From the NCBI RefSeq assembly GCF_018617385.1, contig NZ_JACSKA010000001.1:930001-994000 (forward strand): a DNA stretch of 64,000 nt. The letters run 5' to 3'. This stretch comes from Exiguobacterium sp018617385 (lineage in GTDB: Bacteria; Bacillota; Bacilli; Exiguobacteriales; Exiguobacteriaceae). Position 1 is the stretch's first letter. Every line of letters starts with the position of its first letter. Positions 1 through 7,904 of the stretch are shown one piece after another. The position numbers were made by a program, and so were the translations under genes. The notes below the pieces were generated by a model. The model ran no database searches. It worked only from the letters and a program-made list of their open reading frames with translations, and was not told the DNA's origin.

Positions 1-87
1 CAACTTTTAAAAAAAATCATGGAGAACGGTGCCTTCTCGGTCGATATAAGGGTTGTCAGACCATTAGAGAGAGGGAGTATTGAATAC

Positions 88-1059
88 ATGAAGAAAAGCA
101 TAATGCTCAGTACAATCACAGCTTGTACCCTTTGGTTGTCCGGTTGTCAGTCGGTTATCGACGATCCAAATACCACTGTAGAAGAACGACAGACGATGGG
201 GGTCGTCCTATCTGACGTTGGTCTCGGGGACCAATCGTTCAGTGACGCAGCCATGCGCGGGATGGGTGAGCTACGTGAGACGGGTGATTGGTTCGTTGAT
301 TATCGTGAACTATCCGAAACGGAGACGTACAAAGTTGGCTTTGAAGAATTGGTAGAAGAGGGACATGATGTGATCGTTGGTCTCGGTTTTGCGTGTCAAG
401 AAGACTTAGAGGCCGTTGCGGCTGAACATCCGGAACAGCAATTCGCTTTGATCGATGGCGTGTCTGAACTTCCGAACGTCTTGAATATTACGTTTGAAGA
501 AGGCGAGGGCAGTACGCTTGCTGGCGCGGTGGCTGGTCTTGAAACAGAGTCCGATACCATTGGGTTTATCGGAGGAATGGATATTGAACTCATTCAGAAA
601 TTTGAAGCAGGATTTGAACGTGGCGCTAAGGCAGTGAACGAGGACGTGGAGATGCTCGTTGACTTCTCAAATGATTTTGCTTCACCGGAGCTCGGTCGTG
701 AACTCGCTGAGAAACAAATTAAAGCGGGCGCAGATGTTCTTTATGCTGCAGCAGGACTGACAGGGGTCGGTGTACTCGAGACGGCTGAAAAATACGGCGT
801 CAAGGCAATCGGGGTCGATAGTGATCAATCGATGATTGCACCAGATGCGGTTGTGACGTCGATGTTGAAACAAGTTGATTTGGCGATTGTAGAAATCGCG
901 GGTCGTGTGACCGAAAAACCATTTAATGAACACGTCATCCTTGGAATTGAAGAGGGCGGCGTCGGCTTGGCTCCGCTTCGTCGCATTCAATGGGATGAGA
1001 AAGAAACATCAGAGTATGAATCGGTAGAACGTCAGTTGAAGGAGGGGACACTTAAATGA
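88..1059 (+). CDS. BMP/Med-family solute-binding lipoprotein
   Basis: A 323-residue secreted lipoprotein of the BMP/Med periplasmic-binding family, whose members bind nucleosides or related small ligands. The ATG at 88 is chosen because it follows a GAGGGAG ribosome site and opens a clean lipoprotein signal: basic KK, a hydrophobic stretch and the lipobox LSGC, with Cys20 as the lipidated residue. The mature part has the family pattern, including GVVLSDVGLGDQSFSD near the N-terminus and GFIGGMD in mid protein. It overlaps the next gene, a chemoreceptor, by an ATGA, and no ABC permease or ATPase follows. I infer that it presents a ligand to that receptor rather than feeding a transporter. The ligand is unknown. 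Confidence 0.85.
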   Translation: MKKSIMLSTITACTLWLSGCQSVIDDPNTTVEERQTMGVVLSDVGLGDQSFSDAAMRGMGELRETGDWFVDYRELSETETYKVGFEELVEEGHDVIVGLGFACQEDLEAVAAEHPEQQFALIDGVSELPNVLNITFEEGEGSTLAGAVAGLETESDTIGFIGGMDIELIQKFEAGFERGAKAVNEDVEMLVDFSNDFASPELGRELAEKQIKAGADVLYAAAGLTGVGVLETAEKYGVKAIGVDSDQSMIAPDAVVTSMLKQVDLAIVEIAGRVTEKPFNEHVILGIEEGGVGLAPLRRIQWDEKETSEYESVERQLKEGTLK

Positions 1060-2699
1060 GTTTACGTAAACGTTTTATCTTCTCAACCGTCTTCACTGTC
1101 GTCTTGATCGTACTGATGATGAGTTACGTCTTGTCGACGTTGAATCGCTTGCAAACGTATAACGAGCAGTATGGAAGTCAAATGATTGAATTGTCTCAAC
1201 TTGAAACGTCACTCCTACAAGAACAATCCCTCTGGACGTCACTTGGTGAACAGTCGAACCAATCTACATTGACTCAATTAGAGCGCATCCGTGTGACGAA
1301 CGCGGAAACGTTCGATGATTTAAAACAGTCTTATTTGATTCCGGCATTTTCAAATCATTTAGACCGTGCCACGATGAAGTACGAACAGGTGAACGAAGAT
1401 GTCGAGTCGGCACTTGAAGGTGGTATCGGAGCTCGGATCCAGGCAGCAAAACTGGAAGGTTTGTTAAATGATATCAATACGTTGATTGCAAAGAACGGTT
1501 CATTCTATGAAGCGCTTCAAGTGGAGGCGGCAAATGAGACGGAACGTCTCTTGTTGATCTCGGTTCTCTTGACGATTCTCGTCATCCTAGCGCTCGGAAT
1601 CTACAACTTCTTCTTTGCCCGTTCGATCACTCGACCACTCGAAAAAAATGTCAAGGTGGCCGAAGCGATTGCAGCCGGACGTCTCGTCACGTTGCCTGAG
1701 TCGACGCGCAATGATGAAATCGGACGTCTTGAACGTGCCATGCGTGACATGACGGCGTCTCTTCAGACGGTGATCGGGTCAATCCGAGTCACATCAATGA
1801 AAGTGAACGGGATGACCGAAACAGCCGCAGCCGAAAATGAAGCGGTCGTGAGTACGACATCTAACATCACGAACGCAGTTGATGAGATGGCACACGGAGC
1901 ACAGTCGATTGCAAATGAGTTGCAAGAAACGCTCAGCTCAGTGCATACGATGGCAACTTCATTTGAGACGAGCTTGAACCAGACGAAACAAACGACGGAA
2001 GAAACGTCAGAAATGACACGTGAAGTAGCGGCTGGAATTGAAACATTAACGGACCAGGAGCACATTTTAGATCGCTCAAGCGAACGGAATGAAGTGCTTG
2101 TCACGCGAATGGACCACTTTGCACGACAAACGGCTGAGATTGAGGCGATGGCGAAGCTTGTCGAAGACGTCGCGGCTCAGACGAATTTACTTGCCCTCAA
2201 TGCGGCAATCGAGGCAGCCCGTGCGGGAGAAGCGGGACGAGGATTTGCTGTCGTAGCAAGTGAAGTGAAGAAGTTGGCGGAAGAGAGCAACAAGGCGACT
2301 CGCTCTATTTTCCACGTCGTCGAGACGATCCAGCAAGAAGTCGTCCGTTTGACGGAAACGGTGAATGAGTCAAAACGCGAGCAAGAGGCGCAATTAGAAG
2401 CGTTCGGATTGACGAAAGAAGCATTCAACCGAATCCATGAACGGACAGACCACGTCGCTTCGTTCGTGCGCACGATTGAACAAGAGATGCGCACATCGAG
2501 TAACGAGGTAAACAACGTCTTGCGTCGGGTTGAAGAAGTATCTGGGGTGACGGAAGAGTTGGCCGCAGGAAACGAAGAAGTGGCAGCCTCGATGAAAGAA
2601 CAGCAGGCAAGCTTCGATCAAATCTTTACATTGATGCAAGAGTTAGAAGGACAGGCAGCTGCACTCGCTGACCAGGTTCAGCATTTCGAAGAAGAATAA
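1056..2699 (+). CDS. Methyl-accepting chemotaxis protein
   Basis: Transmembrane chemoreceptor of 547 residues. Residues about 8-28 form the first membrane helix, 29-164 an extracellular, mostly helical sensor region, and 165-187 the second helix. A HAMP linker (about 188-240) and the long signalling coiled coil follow. The conserved hairpin tip is visible around residues 370-405 (QTNLLALNAAIEAARAGE, then GRGFAVVASEV), the site that contacts CheA and CheW. Start and stop overlap with the upstream BMP lipoprotein as ATGA, so the two are translationally coupled. The inference is a two-part sensor in which the lipoprotein delivers ligand to the receptor; direct ligand binding by the helical domain is also possible. 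Confidence 0.95.
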   Translation: MSLRKRFIFSTVFTVVLIVLMMSYVLSTLNRLQTYNEQYGSQMIELSQLETSLLQEQSLWTSLGEQSNQSTLTQLERIRVTNAETFDDLKQSYLIPAFSNHLDRATMKYEQVNEDVESALEGGIGARIQAAKLEGLLNDINTLIAKNGSFYEALQVEAANETERLLLISVLLTILVILALGIYNFFFARSITRPLEKNVKVAEAIAAGRLVTLPESTRNDEIGRLERAMRDMTASLQTVIGSIRVTSMKVNGMTETAAAENEAVVSTTSNITNAVDEMAHGAQSIANELQETLSSVHTMATSFETSLNQTKQTTEETSEMTREVAAGIETLTDQEHILDRSSERNEVLVTRMDHFARQTAEIEAMAKLVEDVAAQTNLLALNAAIEAARAGEAGRGFAVVASEVKKLAEESNKATRSIFHVVETIQQEVVRLTETVNESKREQEAQLEAFGLTKEAFNRIHERTDHVASFVRTIEQEMRTSSNEVNNVLRRVEEVSGVTEELAAGNEEVAASMKEQQASFDQIFTLMQELEGQAAALADQVQHFEEE

Positions 2700-2719
2700 T
2701 CGAACAGTGAACAGTAGGA

Positions 2720-2749
2720 ACGGAGGCCACGTGATGGTCTCCGTTTTTT
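2720..2749 (+). terminator. Rho-independent terminator after the chemoreceptor
   Basis: A 9-bp stem (ACGGAGGCC with GGTCTCCGT, one G-T pair) and a 7-nt loop are followed by a run of T. It closes the lipoprotein-chemoreceptor operon. The next 170 bases, up to comEA, show no gene. I looked for the paired AAAA/TTTT boxes of ComK and found none that convince. Confidence 0.85.
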
Positions 2750-2928
2750 CCGTCATTCTATAACCTGTTCATAGAAATTATGTCGATGAATATCGTTACA
2801 CGTACGAGTGCGATATGGAACATGCAAACAAATCATTTCCTAAAGTCAAGATTGTGGGGAAGAACGAGACGTGTTTAGAAACACATGATTCGCCATACTG
2901 AACATAACAGAACAGGGTGGTGATCCGC

Positions 2929-3504
2929 TTGGAAAGATGGAAACAACTCGTCATCGGTCTCCTAGTCGTTCTTTTTTTAGGAATGGGCTATTTGTTTTAT
3001 CAAAAGGAACCGGAGCAACGAATGATGGACGAATTCGTCATGGAACCTGAGGAGGTCACGCCGACCACGACCCCAGAGCGTATGGAGCTCGTTGTGTATG
3101 TGACAGGTGCGGTTGAATCTCCGAACGTATATACCGTACCAGAAGGGGCGAGAGTGGGCGATGTGCTCTCTTTGGCTGTCCTGACAGATGAAGCTGACCC
3201 AGAGCAGTTGAATTTAGCACAGTTGTTAGTTGATGGAGTCAAAATCATCGTGCCGAAAAAAGGAGAAACACCGATTTCGCAAGACTCACCGAGTCCTGAG
3301 GTCGAAACGAACGGTGTTCATGTCAACAGTGCGACGAAAGAGGAACTGATGACGGTTCCAGGAATTGGTCCAGCCAAAGCCGAGGCGATTTTAAATCATC
3401 TGAAAGCGAACGGTCCATTTAAAACATATGAAGCGCTAGGTGATGTGAAGGGGTTCGGCGAAAAGACATTAGAAAGTATGAAGCCATATTTATTGGTACC
3501 CTAA
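2929..3504 (+). CDS. comEA: ComEA, DNA-binding competence protein
   Basis: Membrane-anchored receptor that binds double-stranded DNA at the cell surface and hands it to the ComEC channel. The frame opens at GTG 2917, but GGTGGTGATC at 2916-2925 is an excellent Shine-Dalgarno match and sits 8 bases before TTG 2929, so a 191-residue product is preferred. It has one N-terminal membrane helix (about 6-24), a SLBB-like domain (VYVTGAVESPNVYTVPEG) and a C-terminal helix-hairpin-helix pair (NSATKEELMTVPGIGPAKAE) that binds DNA. comEC follows after one base. The dCMP deaminase gene comEB, found between them in Bacillus, is absent. Confidence 0.93.
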   Translation: MERWKQLVIGLLVVLFLGMGYLFYQKEPEQRMMDEFVMEPEEVTPTTTPERMELVVYVTGAVESPNVYTVPEGARVGDVLSLAVLTDEADPEQLNLAQLLVDGVKIIVPKKGETPISQDSPSPEVETNGVHVNSATKEELMTVPGIGPAKAEAILNHLKANGPFKTYEALGDVKGFGEKTLESMKPYLLVP

Positions 3505-3505
3505 G

Positions 3506-5623
3506 ATGCCGCTCTTTCCGTTGTTTGCGGTACTCATTGTAACTGGTCTGACAGAAGGATTCTATTTGGTCTCTGTGGTCGCTAGTGTCTTTTATCTGGT
3601 CACACGACGTGGGCAAGGCCTGTATGCGAAAGCCGGAGTGATTGGACTCATCTGTATCGCATCGTTCCATACGACCCCTACAGAATCGTTACCGTCAGAC
3701 ACGATTGCCTTCTCAATCGAAAGTCGAAAAGAGAATGGGAAATCGGTAAGACTATACGGGAACGTAGACGACCTTCAGGGCGTCTTACGAGGACGCGAAC
3801 TAAATCGCGGACGGCCAGGAGAGACGTGCCTCGTGCAAATCGAAATAGAGGCGTTTCAACCGTTACGAAACACCGGGGGATTTGATGAACGGGCTTGGGC
3901 ACGGAGTTCAAACGTATCCTTTAAAGGGAAGGTGAAGCGAATCGACACGTGTCGTCCGACGGCAGGGTGGGACGGTCGGATGCTACGTTGGAAAGAGCGA
4001 ACACTTCAGCAAATTGAACATCGTCATCGTGCGGATGTCGCATTATATATGGAGGCATTGTTGTTCGGAGAGAGTCGAATGCTAGATGAACAGACCTCAT
4101 TTTCTTATCGTGTGACGGGCCTTCTTCATCTTCTTGTGATTTCCGGTTCGCATATTGCTATGTTGATCGTGGCCATGCGCATATTGTTGCAGCCGATCCC
4201 TATTCGACGTGAAACGAAGACGGTACTGATGATCTTTAGTATTACGGTGTTCGGGTGGATGACTGGTTTTTCCCCACCTGTCGCAAGAGCTGTCGTCGTC
4301 GCAGATGCGATCCTCTTTCTCTCTCTTTTCGGTGTGACGATTCGAGACCCGATTCGGCTCTTGAGTTGGTGTGCGGCGGGCATGTTGACCGTTCAACCGT
4401 TCCTTCTCACGAATCTGGGTTTCCAATTGACGGTCGGGATGACCTTCTTTTTGTTAGTCACGAGACAAATCTGGACAGGACTAATCGAGTTGTCCGTTTT
4501 CGCACAGCTGTTTGGGCTGATTGTACTATGGCAAGTACAACCGGTTCTATCCGTCGCGGCACCGATATGGAATCTCGTGATGGCCATCTGTATCTCGTGG
4601 ATCATCATGCCACTCGCATTTGTCACATGGATGATTCCTTCGATTGCCCCGTTGTTCATGGTTGTCTTGGACGCGATTCATGGAATGTTCACTCTCCACG
4701 ATGATTTACGACCTTGGCTACCGTTGCACGATCTGGCGTTGCCGTCGCAAATCGCATTGTGGCTAGGGTTATGGGGGAGCTTGACGCTGATGAATCGAAA
4801 ACGATGGATCGGATGGGGGATGGCCATCATGACATGTGGGTTGATTGCGGGATGGTCAGAATGGTCGGAATCCTCCCGGGTGACTTTTTTGGATGTCGGG
4901 CAAGGTGATGCAATCGTCGTAGAATCGGGAAGAACGATTGGTGTCATTGATGTAGGGGGCGTATTTCAAGATCCAAACGAGCAAAAGCGAAGCACATTTG
5001 ACCCGGGGGAAGATGTACTGGCCCCTTATTTATGGAAACGTGGGGAGCGTTCGCTTGATTTTGTCCTGTTGACCCATGCGGATCATGACCACATCGGGGG
5101 GTTAGAGGGATTATTGAAGGTAGTGACGGTGGAAGAGCTTTGGATATCAAAAGAAGTGGCGAATGCTGAAAAACGAGAAGAACTGCTACACTTAGCAGCG
5201 GCCAATGATGTATCGGTCCATTATCTCGAGGCAGACGATCGGCCGACGCCATGGATGTGGATTGTGGCACCGAATCGCCCACACGAAGATGAAAATGATC
5301 ATTCGATCAGCCTGTACATGAACGTAGGTGGCATGCGGTATCTATTGACAGGAGATTTGCCGATAGAAGGAGAAGCCGAGTTACCGACGCTTGACGTCGA
5401 CGTATTTAAACTAGGGCATCACGGATCCGATACGTCGTCGGGAGAAGAGCTGCTTGAGCGAATCGATCCAGAATGGGTCATTGCGAGTGTCGGTTCGAAC
5501 AATCGGTATGGACATCCGCACGAGGAGACGTTACGACGGGTTGTGGGGAAACGTCTATTACGAACCGATTTGAACGGGATGATTGTCTGTGAAGAGAACA
5601 TGTGTCGGGGGATCATCGAGTAG
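3506..5623 (+). CDS. comEC: ComEC/Rec2, DNA uptake channel
   Basis: Polytopic membrane protein of 705 residues, the usual size for the family, that forms the channel through which one strand of transforming DNA enters. The N-terminal region is an OB-like DUF4131 segment, the middle (about 195-450) is the competence domain with several membrane helices, and the C-terminal part (from about 460) is a metallo-beta-lactamase-like domain. That domain shows FLDVGQGDA, the metal motif HADHDHIGG (about 524-532) and LGHHGSDT. ATG 3506 lies one base after the comEA stop, so the two are one operon. The intact frame suggests natural competence is at least genetically possible. Confidence 0.95.
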   Translation: MPLFPLFAVLIVTGLTEGFYLVSVVASVFYLVTRRGQGLYAKAGVIGLICIASFHTTPTESLPSDTIAFSIESRKENGKSVRLYGNVDDLQGVLRGRELNRGRPGETCLVQIEIEAFQPLRNTGGFDERAWARSSNVSFKGKVKRIDTCRPTAGWDGRMLRWKERTLQQIEHRHRADVALYMEALLFGESRMLDEQTSFSYRVTGLLHLLVISGSHIAMLIVAMRILLQPIPIRRETKTVLMIFSITVFGWMTGFSPPVARAVVVADAILFLSLFGVTIRDPIRLLSWCAAGMLTVQPFLLTNLGFQLTVGMTFFLLVTRQIWTGLIELSVFAQLFGLIVLWQVQPVLSVAAPIWNLVMAICISWIIMPLAFVTWMIPSIAPLFMVVLDAIHGMFTLHDDLRPWLPLHDLALPSQIALWLGLWGSLTLMNRKRWIGWGMAIMTCGLIAGWSEWSESSRVTFLDVGQGDAIVVESGRTIGVIDVGGVFQDPNEQKRSTFDPGEDVLAPYLWKRGERSLDFVLLTHADHDHIGGLEGLLKVVTVEELWISKEVANAEKREELLHLAAANDVSVHYLEADDRPTPWMWIVAPNRPHEDENDHSISLYMNVGGMRYLLTGDLPIEGEAELPTLDVDVFKLGHHGSDTSSGEELLERIDPEWVIASVGSNNRYGHPHEETLRRVVGKRLLRTDLNGMIVCEENMCRGIIE

Positions 5624-5645
5624 CACGGCATAAAATGTGATACAC

Positions 5646-5678
5646 TAAAAAACGATTGCTCCCCCGGGGCAATCGTTT
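5646..5678. terminator. Bidirectional terminator between comEC and yqzM
   Basis: A perfect 10-bp stem AAACGATTGC/GCAATCGTTT encloses a C/G-rich centre. On the minus strand it is followed by a long T run (the A run at 5646-5652), so it is strongest for yqzM. For comEC the T tail is short. Confidence 0.8.
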
Positions 5679-5684
5679 GAACAC

Positions 5685-5849
5685 TTATAGACTTAAGAAC
5701 TTGATGATGACACCGATGAAGAAAATCGTGAAGAAAAAGCCAAATGGGACGATGAAGCCGATCGCAGAGTCGATGGCGTCATTACGTTTGCATTGAACGT
5801 CATTTTCAAACGGGTTTTCACTCGGTGGGCGTACTGAGTTGATTTGCAT
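5685..5849 (-). CDS. yqzM: YqzM-like small membrane protein
   Basis: A 54-residue protein read on the minus strand from ATG at 5849-5847 behind a strong AAGGAGGG site. It begins MQINSVRPPS, has the family-like core NDVQCKRNDAIDSAIGF, and ends in one hydrophobic helix (about 29-51) before the TAA at 5687-5685. It matches my recollection of Bacillus YqzM in length, sequence and position, since yqzM lies between comEC and holA there too. The function is not established in any organism I know of. Synteny, ribosome site and terminator together make this a real gene rather than a chance frame. Confidence 0.85.
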   Translation of the reverse strand: MQINSVRPPSENPFENDVQCKRNDAIDSAIGFIVPFGFFFTIFFIGVIIKFLSL

Positions 5850-5948
5850 ATTAGGTCCCTCCTTATCATACTTCCTTTATAAGTATAGCGAATCATGGGA
5901 AGATAATCTATGTTTAGATGAGAATAAATTGTGAAAGTGGTGTGTGTT

Positions 5949-6950
5949 TTGAATGAACCGTGGTTACATAATGGAAAACTGGCGAGCGTCTATGTTCTCC
6001 ATGGCACCGAAAAATATTTGTTAGAGACGTGGGAACGTGAAATCGTGAAAGCGGCCAATCCATCCGGTGATCAATTTGATGTCATGCAATTAGATCTTCA
6101 AGAGACGTCACTCGATACGGCGCTTGATGAAGCGGAGACGGTCCCTTTCTTTAGTGAATATCGCACGGTTATCGTGAAAAATGCCCAGTTCTTAACGGGT
6201 GCGAAAGAGAAGCAAAAGCACAATGTCGACCGTCTGGCGGAATATGTCGTGCAACCGGCGACCTACTCGGTTCTTGTCTTGATCGTCGAGTCAGAAAAAC
6301 TCGATGAGCGGAAGAAAATCGTGAAGCGTCTGAAAGAGCGTGCCATCGTCCTCGAAGCGAAAAAGCCGAGCCAAAACGAACTGATGCGATACGTGAACGA
6401 TGCATTGAGTCGTGAACAACAAAAGATGGAGCGCTCTACGATGGAGCGTCTTTTATTCCTATGTCAGGATGATTGGGGAAAGTTGGTTCGCGAACTAGAG
6501 AAGCTACAGTTGTACGCGGGAACGGGTGCGACGATTCCGATTGAGATTGTGAATGATTTAGTTCCACGTACATTAGAAGATAACGTCTTTCAGCTCTCGG
6601 AGCTTCTCGTCAAACGACAAGCTGATGCAGCGCTTCGATTGGTTCGGGATTTAGAAAAACAAGGGCAAGAACTGATTGGGCTACTCGGGTTGCTTGCTCG
6701 GCAATATCGGAACATGTACCTGTCGAAACAGTTGACAGAGGCAGGCTATGGAGAGAAGCAAATCGCATCGAAAATCGGGGCCCACCCGTACACAATCAAA
6801 TTGGCGACACAAGCGAGTCGCGGCTTTTCAGAGGCTCAGCTCGCACGTGCGTTGACATTGATTGCAGACGCGGACGAGGCCATGAAAACAGGACGAGGTG
6901 ACAAACAGATCGTATTCGATACGCTCGTTTGTCAACTGGCCTTATTGTGA
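5949..6950 (+). CDS. holA: DNA polymerase III delta subunit
   Basis: Clamp-loader subunit that opens the sliding clamp. The frame is open from GTG 5931, but AAGTGGTGTG at 5935-5944 is a good ribosome site 8 bases before TTG 5949, giving 333 residues; the longer start would give 339. Family segments visible are VYVLHGTEKYLLE at the N-terminus, LDEAETVPFF, EKLDERKKIVKRLK, and C-terminal GYGEKQIASKIGAHPY. These align closely with Bacillus HolA as I remember it. It lies in the conserved comEC-yqzM-holA-rpsT neighbourhood and is followed after 9 bases by an acetyltransferase gene. Confidence 0.95.
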   Translation: MNEPWLHNGKLASVYVLHGTEKYLLETWEREIVKAANPSGDQFDVMQLDLQETSLDTALDEAETVPFFSEYRTVIVKNAQFLTGAKEKQKHNVDRLAEYVVQPATYSVLVLIVESEKLDERKKIVKRLKERAIVLEAKKPSQNELMRYVNDALSREQQKMERSTMERLLFLCQDDWGKLVRELEKLQLYAGTGATIPIEIVNDLVPRTLEDNVFQLSELLVKRQADAALRLVRDLEKQGQELIGLLGLLARQYRNMYLSKQLTEAGYGEKQIASKIGAHPYTIKLATQASRGFSEAQLARALTLIADADEAMKTGRGDKQIVFDTLVCQLALL

Positions 6951-6959
6951 GGTGAGGGA

Positions 6960-7397
6960 ATGGGATTCAAACAAGTGACGCTTCAAGACGTGATTCCACT
7001 CCGTCATGTTGTGCTCAGACCAGGAAAAGATGTTGAGACGTGTTATTTTGAAGGGGATGAGGCGCCGACGACGCGACACTTCGCTTGGGTTGAAGGCGAT
7101 CGAGTGCTGTCGGTCGCAACAGTCATGCTGTCCCCGAAACAAATCGAGGGTGTGAAGATTCCGCTCCAACTCCGTGGCATGGCGACGGATCCTCATGTTT
7201 CGGGACAAGGAATCGGCTCTCAATTTTTACAGGCACTCCATGATGAGCTAGGGAGTTCATGGTGGTGCAATGCGAGAGAAGTGGCTGTCCGTTTCTATGA
7301 ACGAAATGGACTTACACGAATCGGGGAGCCGTTCGACATTCCTGGGATTGGCCAACACTACGTCATGGTATACAAAAAAACAGCCGGCTCCGAATAG
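6960..7397 (+). CDS. GNAT family N-acetyltransferase
   Basis: A small (145-residue) GCN5-related acetyltransferase. The acetyl-CoA-binding loop is visible as RGMATDPHVSGQGIGSQFL (motif A, Q/RxxGxG/A type), followed by the conserved FYERNGL near the C-terminus. The substrate cannot be told from sequence. It starts at ATG 6960 behind GAGGTGAGGGA and is probably co-transcribed with holA. The last codons and the TAG stop lie inside the terminator hairpin, an economical arrangement seen at two other places in this window. Confidence 0.9.
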   Translation: MGFKQVTLQDVIPLRHVVLRPGKDVETCYFEGDEAPTTRHFAWVEGDRVLSVATVMLSPKQIEGVKIPLQLRGMATDPHVSGQGIGSQFLQALHDELGSSWWCNAREVAVRFYERNGLTRIGEPFDIPGIGQHYVMVYKKTAGSE

Positions 7398-7410
7398 GAG
7401 GCGGCTGTTT
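7378..7410. terminator. Bidirectional terminator shared by GNAT gene and rpsT
   Basis: AAACAGCCG pairs with CGGCTGTTT, with an inner 4-bp stem and a GAATA loop. The TAG stop of the acetyltransferase (7395-7397) lies across the loop. On the minus strand it is followed by a run of T, which serves rpsT. Confidence 0.85.
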
Positions 7411-7424
7411 CGTGTGATCTCTAA

Positions 7425-7685
7425 TTAGAGAGCAGCGATACGAGCTGCGAGGCGTGATTTATCACGACCTGCTTTGTTTTTGTGGATAAGACCTTTTGAT
7501 GCAGCCTTGTCGAGCTTCTTCGTAGCGAGAACGAAAGCTTCTTGAGCAGCTTCTTTGTTTCCTTCGAGTACGAGAGCATCAACACGTTTTACTGCTGTAC
7601 GCATTGCCGCTTTCTCTTGTGAGTTCGCAACACGACGTTTTTCAGAAGTTTTTGCACGTTTGATTGCTGATTTGATGTTTGCCAT
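7425..7685 (-). CDS. rpsT: Ribosomal protein S20
   Basis: Small-subunit ribosomal protein of 86 residues that binds 16S rRNA. It opens MANIKSAIKRAKTSEKRR and carries the typical lysine-, alanine- and arginine-rich helices, including KKLDKAASKGLIHKNKAGRDKS. A GGAGGTGAC ribosome site precedes the ATG. It is monocistronic, divergent from lepA, with its own promoter at 7759-7787 and the shared terminator downstream. In Bacillus the spore genes gpr and spoIIP separate rpsT from lepA; here nothing does. Confidence 0.98.
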   Translation of the reverse strand: MANIKSAIKRAKTSEKRRVANSQEKAAMRTAVKRVDALVLEGNKEAAQEAFVLATKKLDKAASKGLIHKNKAGRDKSRLAARIAAL

Positions 7686-7758
7686 TGTTTGTCACCTCCT
7701 GAAACAAGAAAGTGTATGTTCTTATTACTTCAAGTAATCATTCAACAGAACAAGCACA

Positions 7759-7787
7759 ATTGTAGCAAACGGTTATATGAAAAGCAA
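7759..7787 (-). promoter_or_regulatory. Sigma-A promoter of rpsT
   Basis: Read on the minus strand: TTGCTT (7787-7782), a 17-bp spacer, then TACAAT (7764-7759). The -10 is near-consensus and the spacing ideal; the -35 matches 3 of 6. Confidence 0.7.
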
Positions 7788-7838
7788 CCACTTGATGATT
7801 ATTCTGAAAACTATCTGTGGTATTGTTGTAGTAGGTCG

Positions 7839-7867
7839 TACACATTACTTTAGGATTTTGATATAAT
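7839..7867 (+). promoter_or_regulatory. Sigma-A promoter of lepA
   Basis: TACACA (7839-7844), a 17-bp spacer and a perfect TATAAT (7862-7867), about 37 bases before the lepA start. It is back to back with the rpsT promoter, with about 50 bases between the two -35 boxes. Confidence 0.75.
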
Positions 7868-7904
7868 GACACGGTATGCATGAGAAGGATAGGTGAACCC
7901 ATAT

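Noticed and set aside
21..37. Small hairpin GAGAA/TTCTC near the window start
   Set aside because: Only a 5-bp stem, and the T run is on the wrong side for the plus-strand gene; no gene on the minus strand needs it.
2750..2916. Possible ComK box upstream of comEA
   Set aside because: I searched by eye for paired AAAA and TTTT boxes with the right spacing and found none.
4255..4704. A 149-codon open frame inside comEC
   Set aside because: It lies fully within an intact comEC in a shifted frame, with no ribosome site and no recognisable domain.
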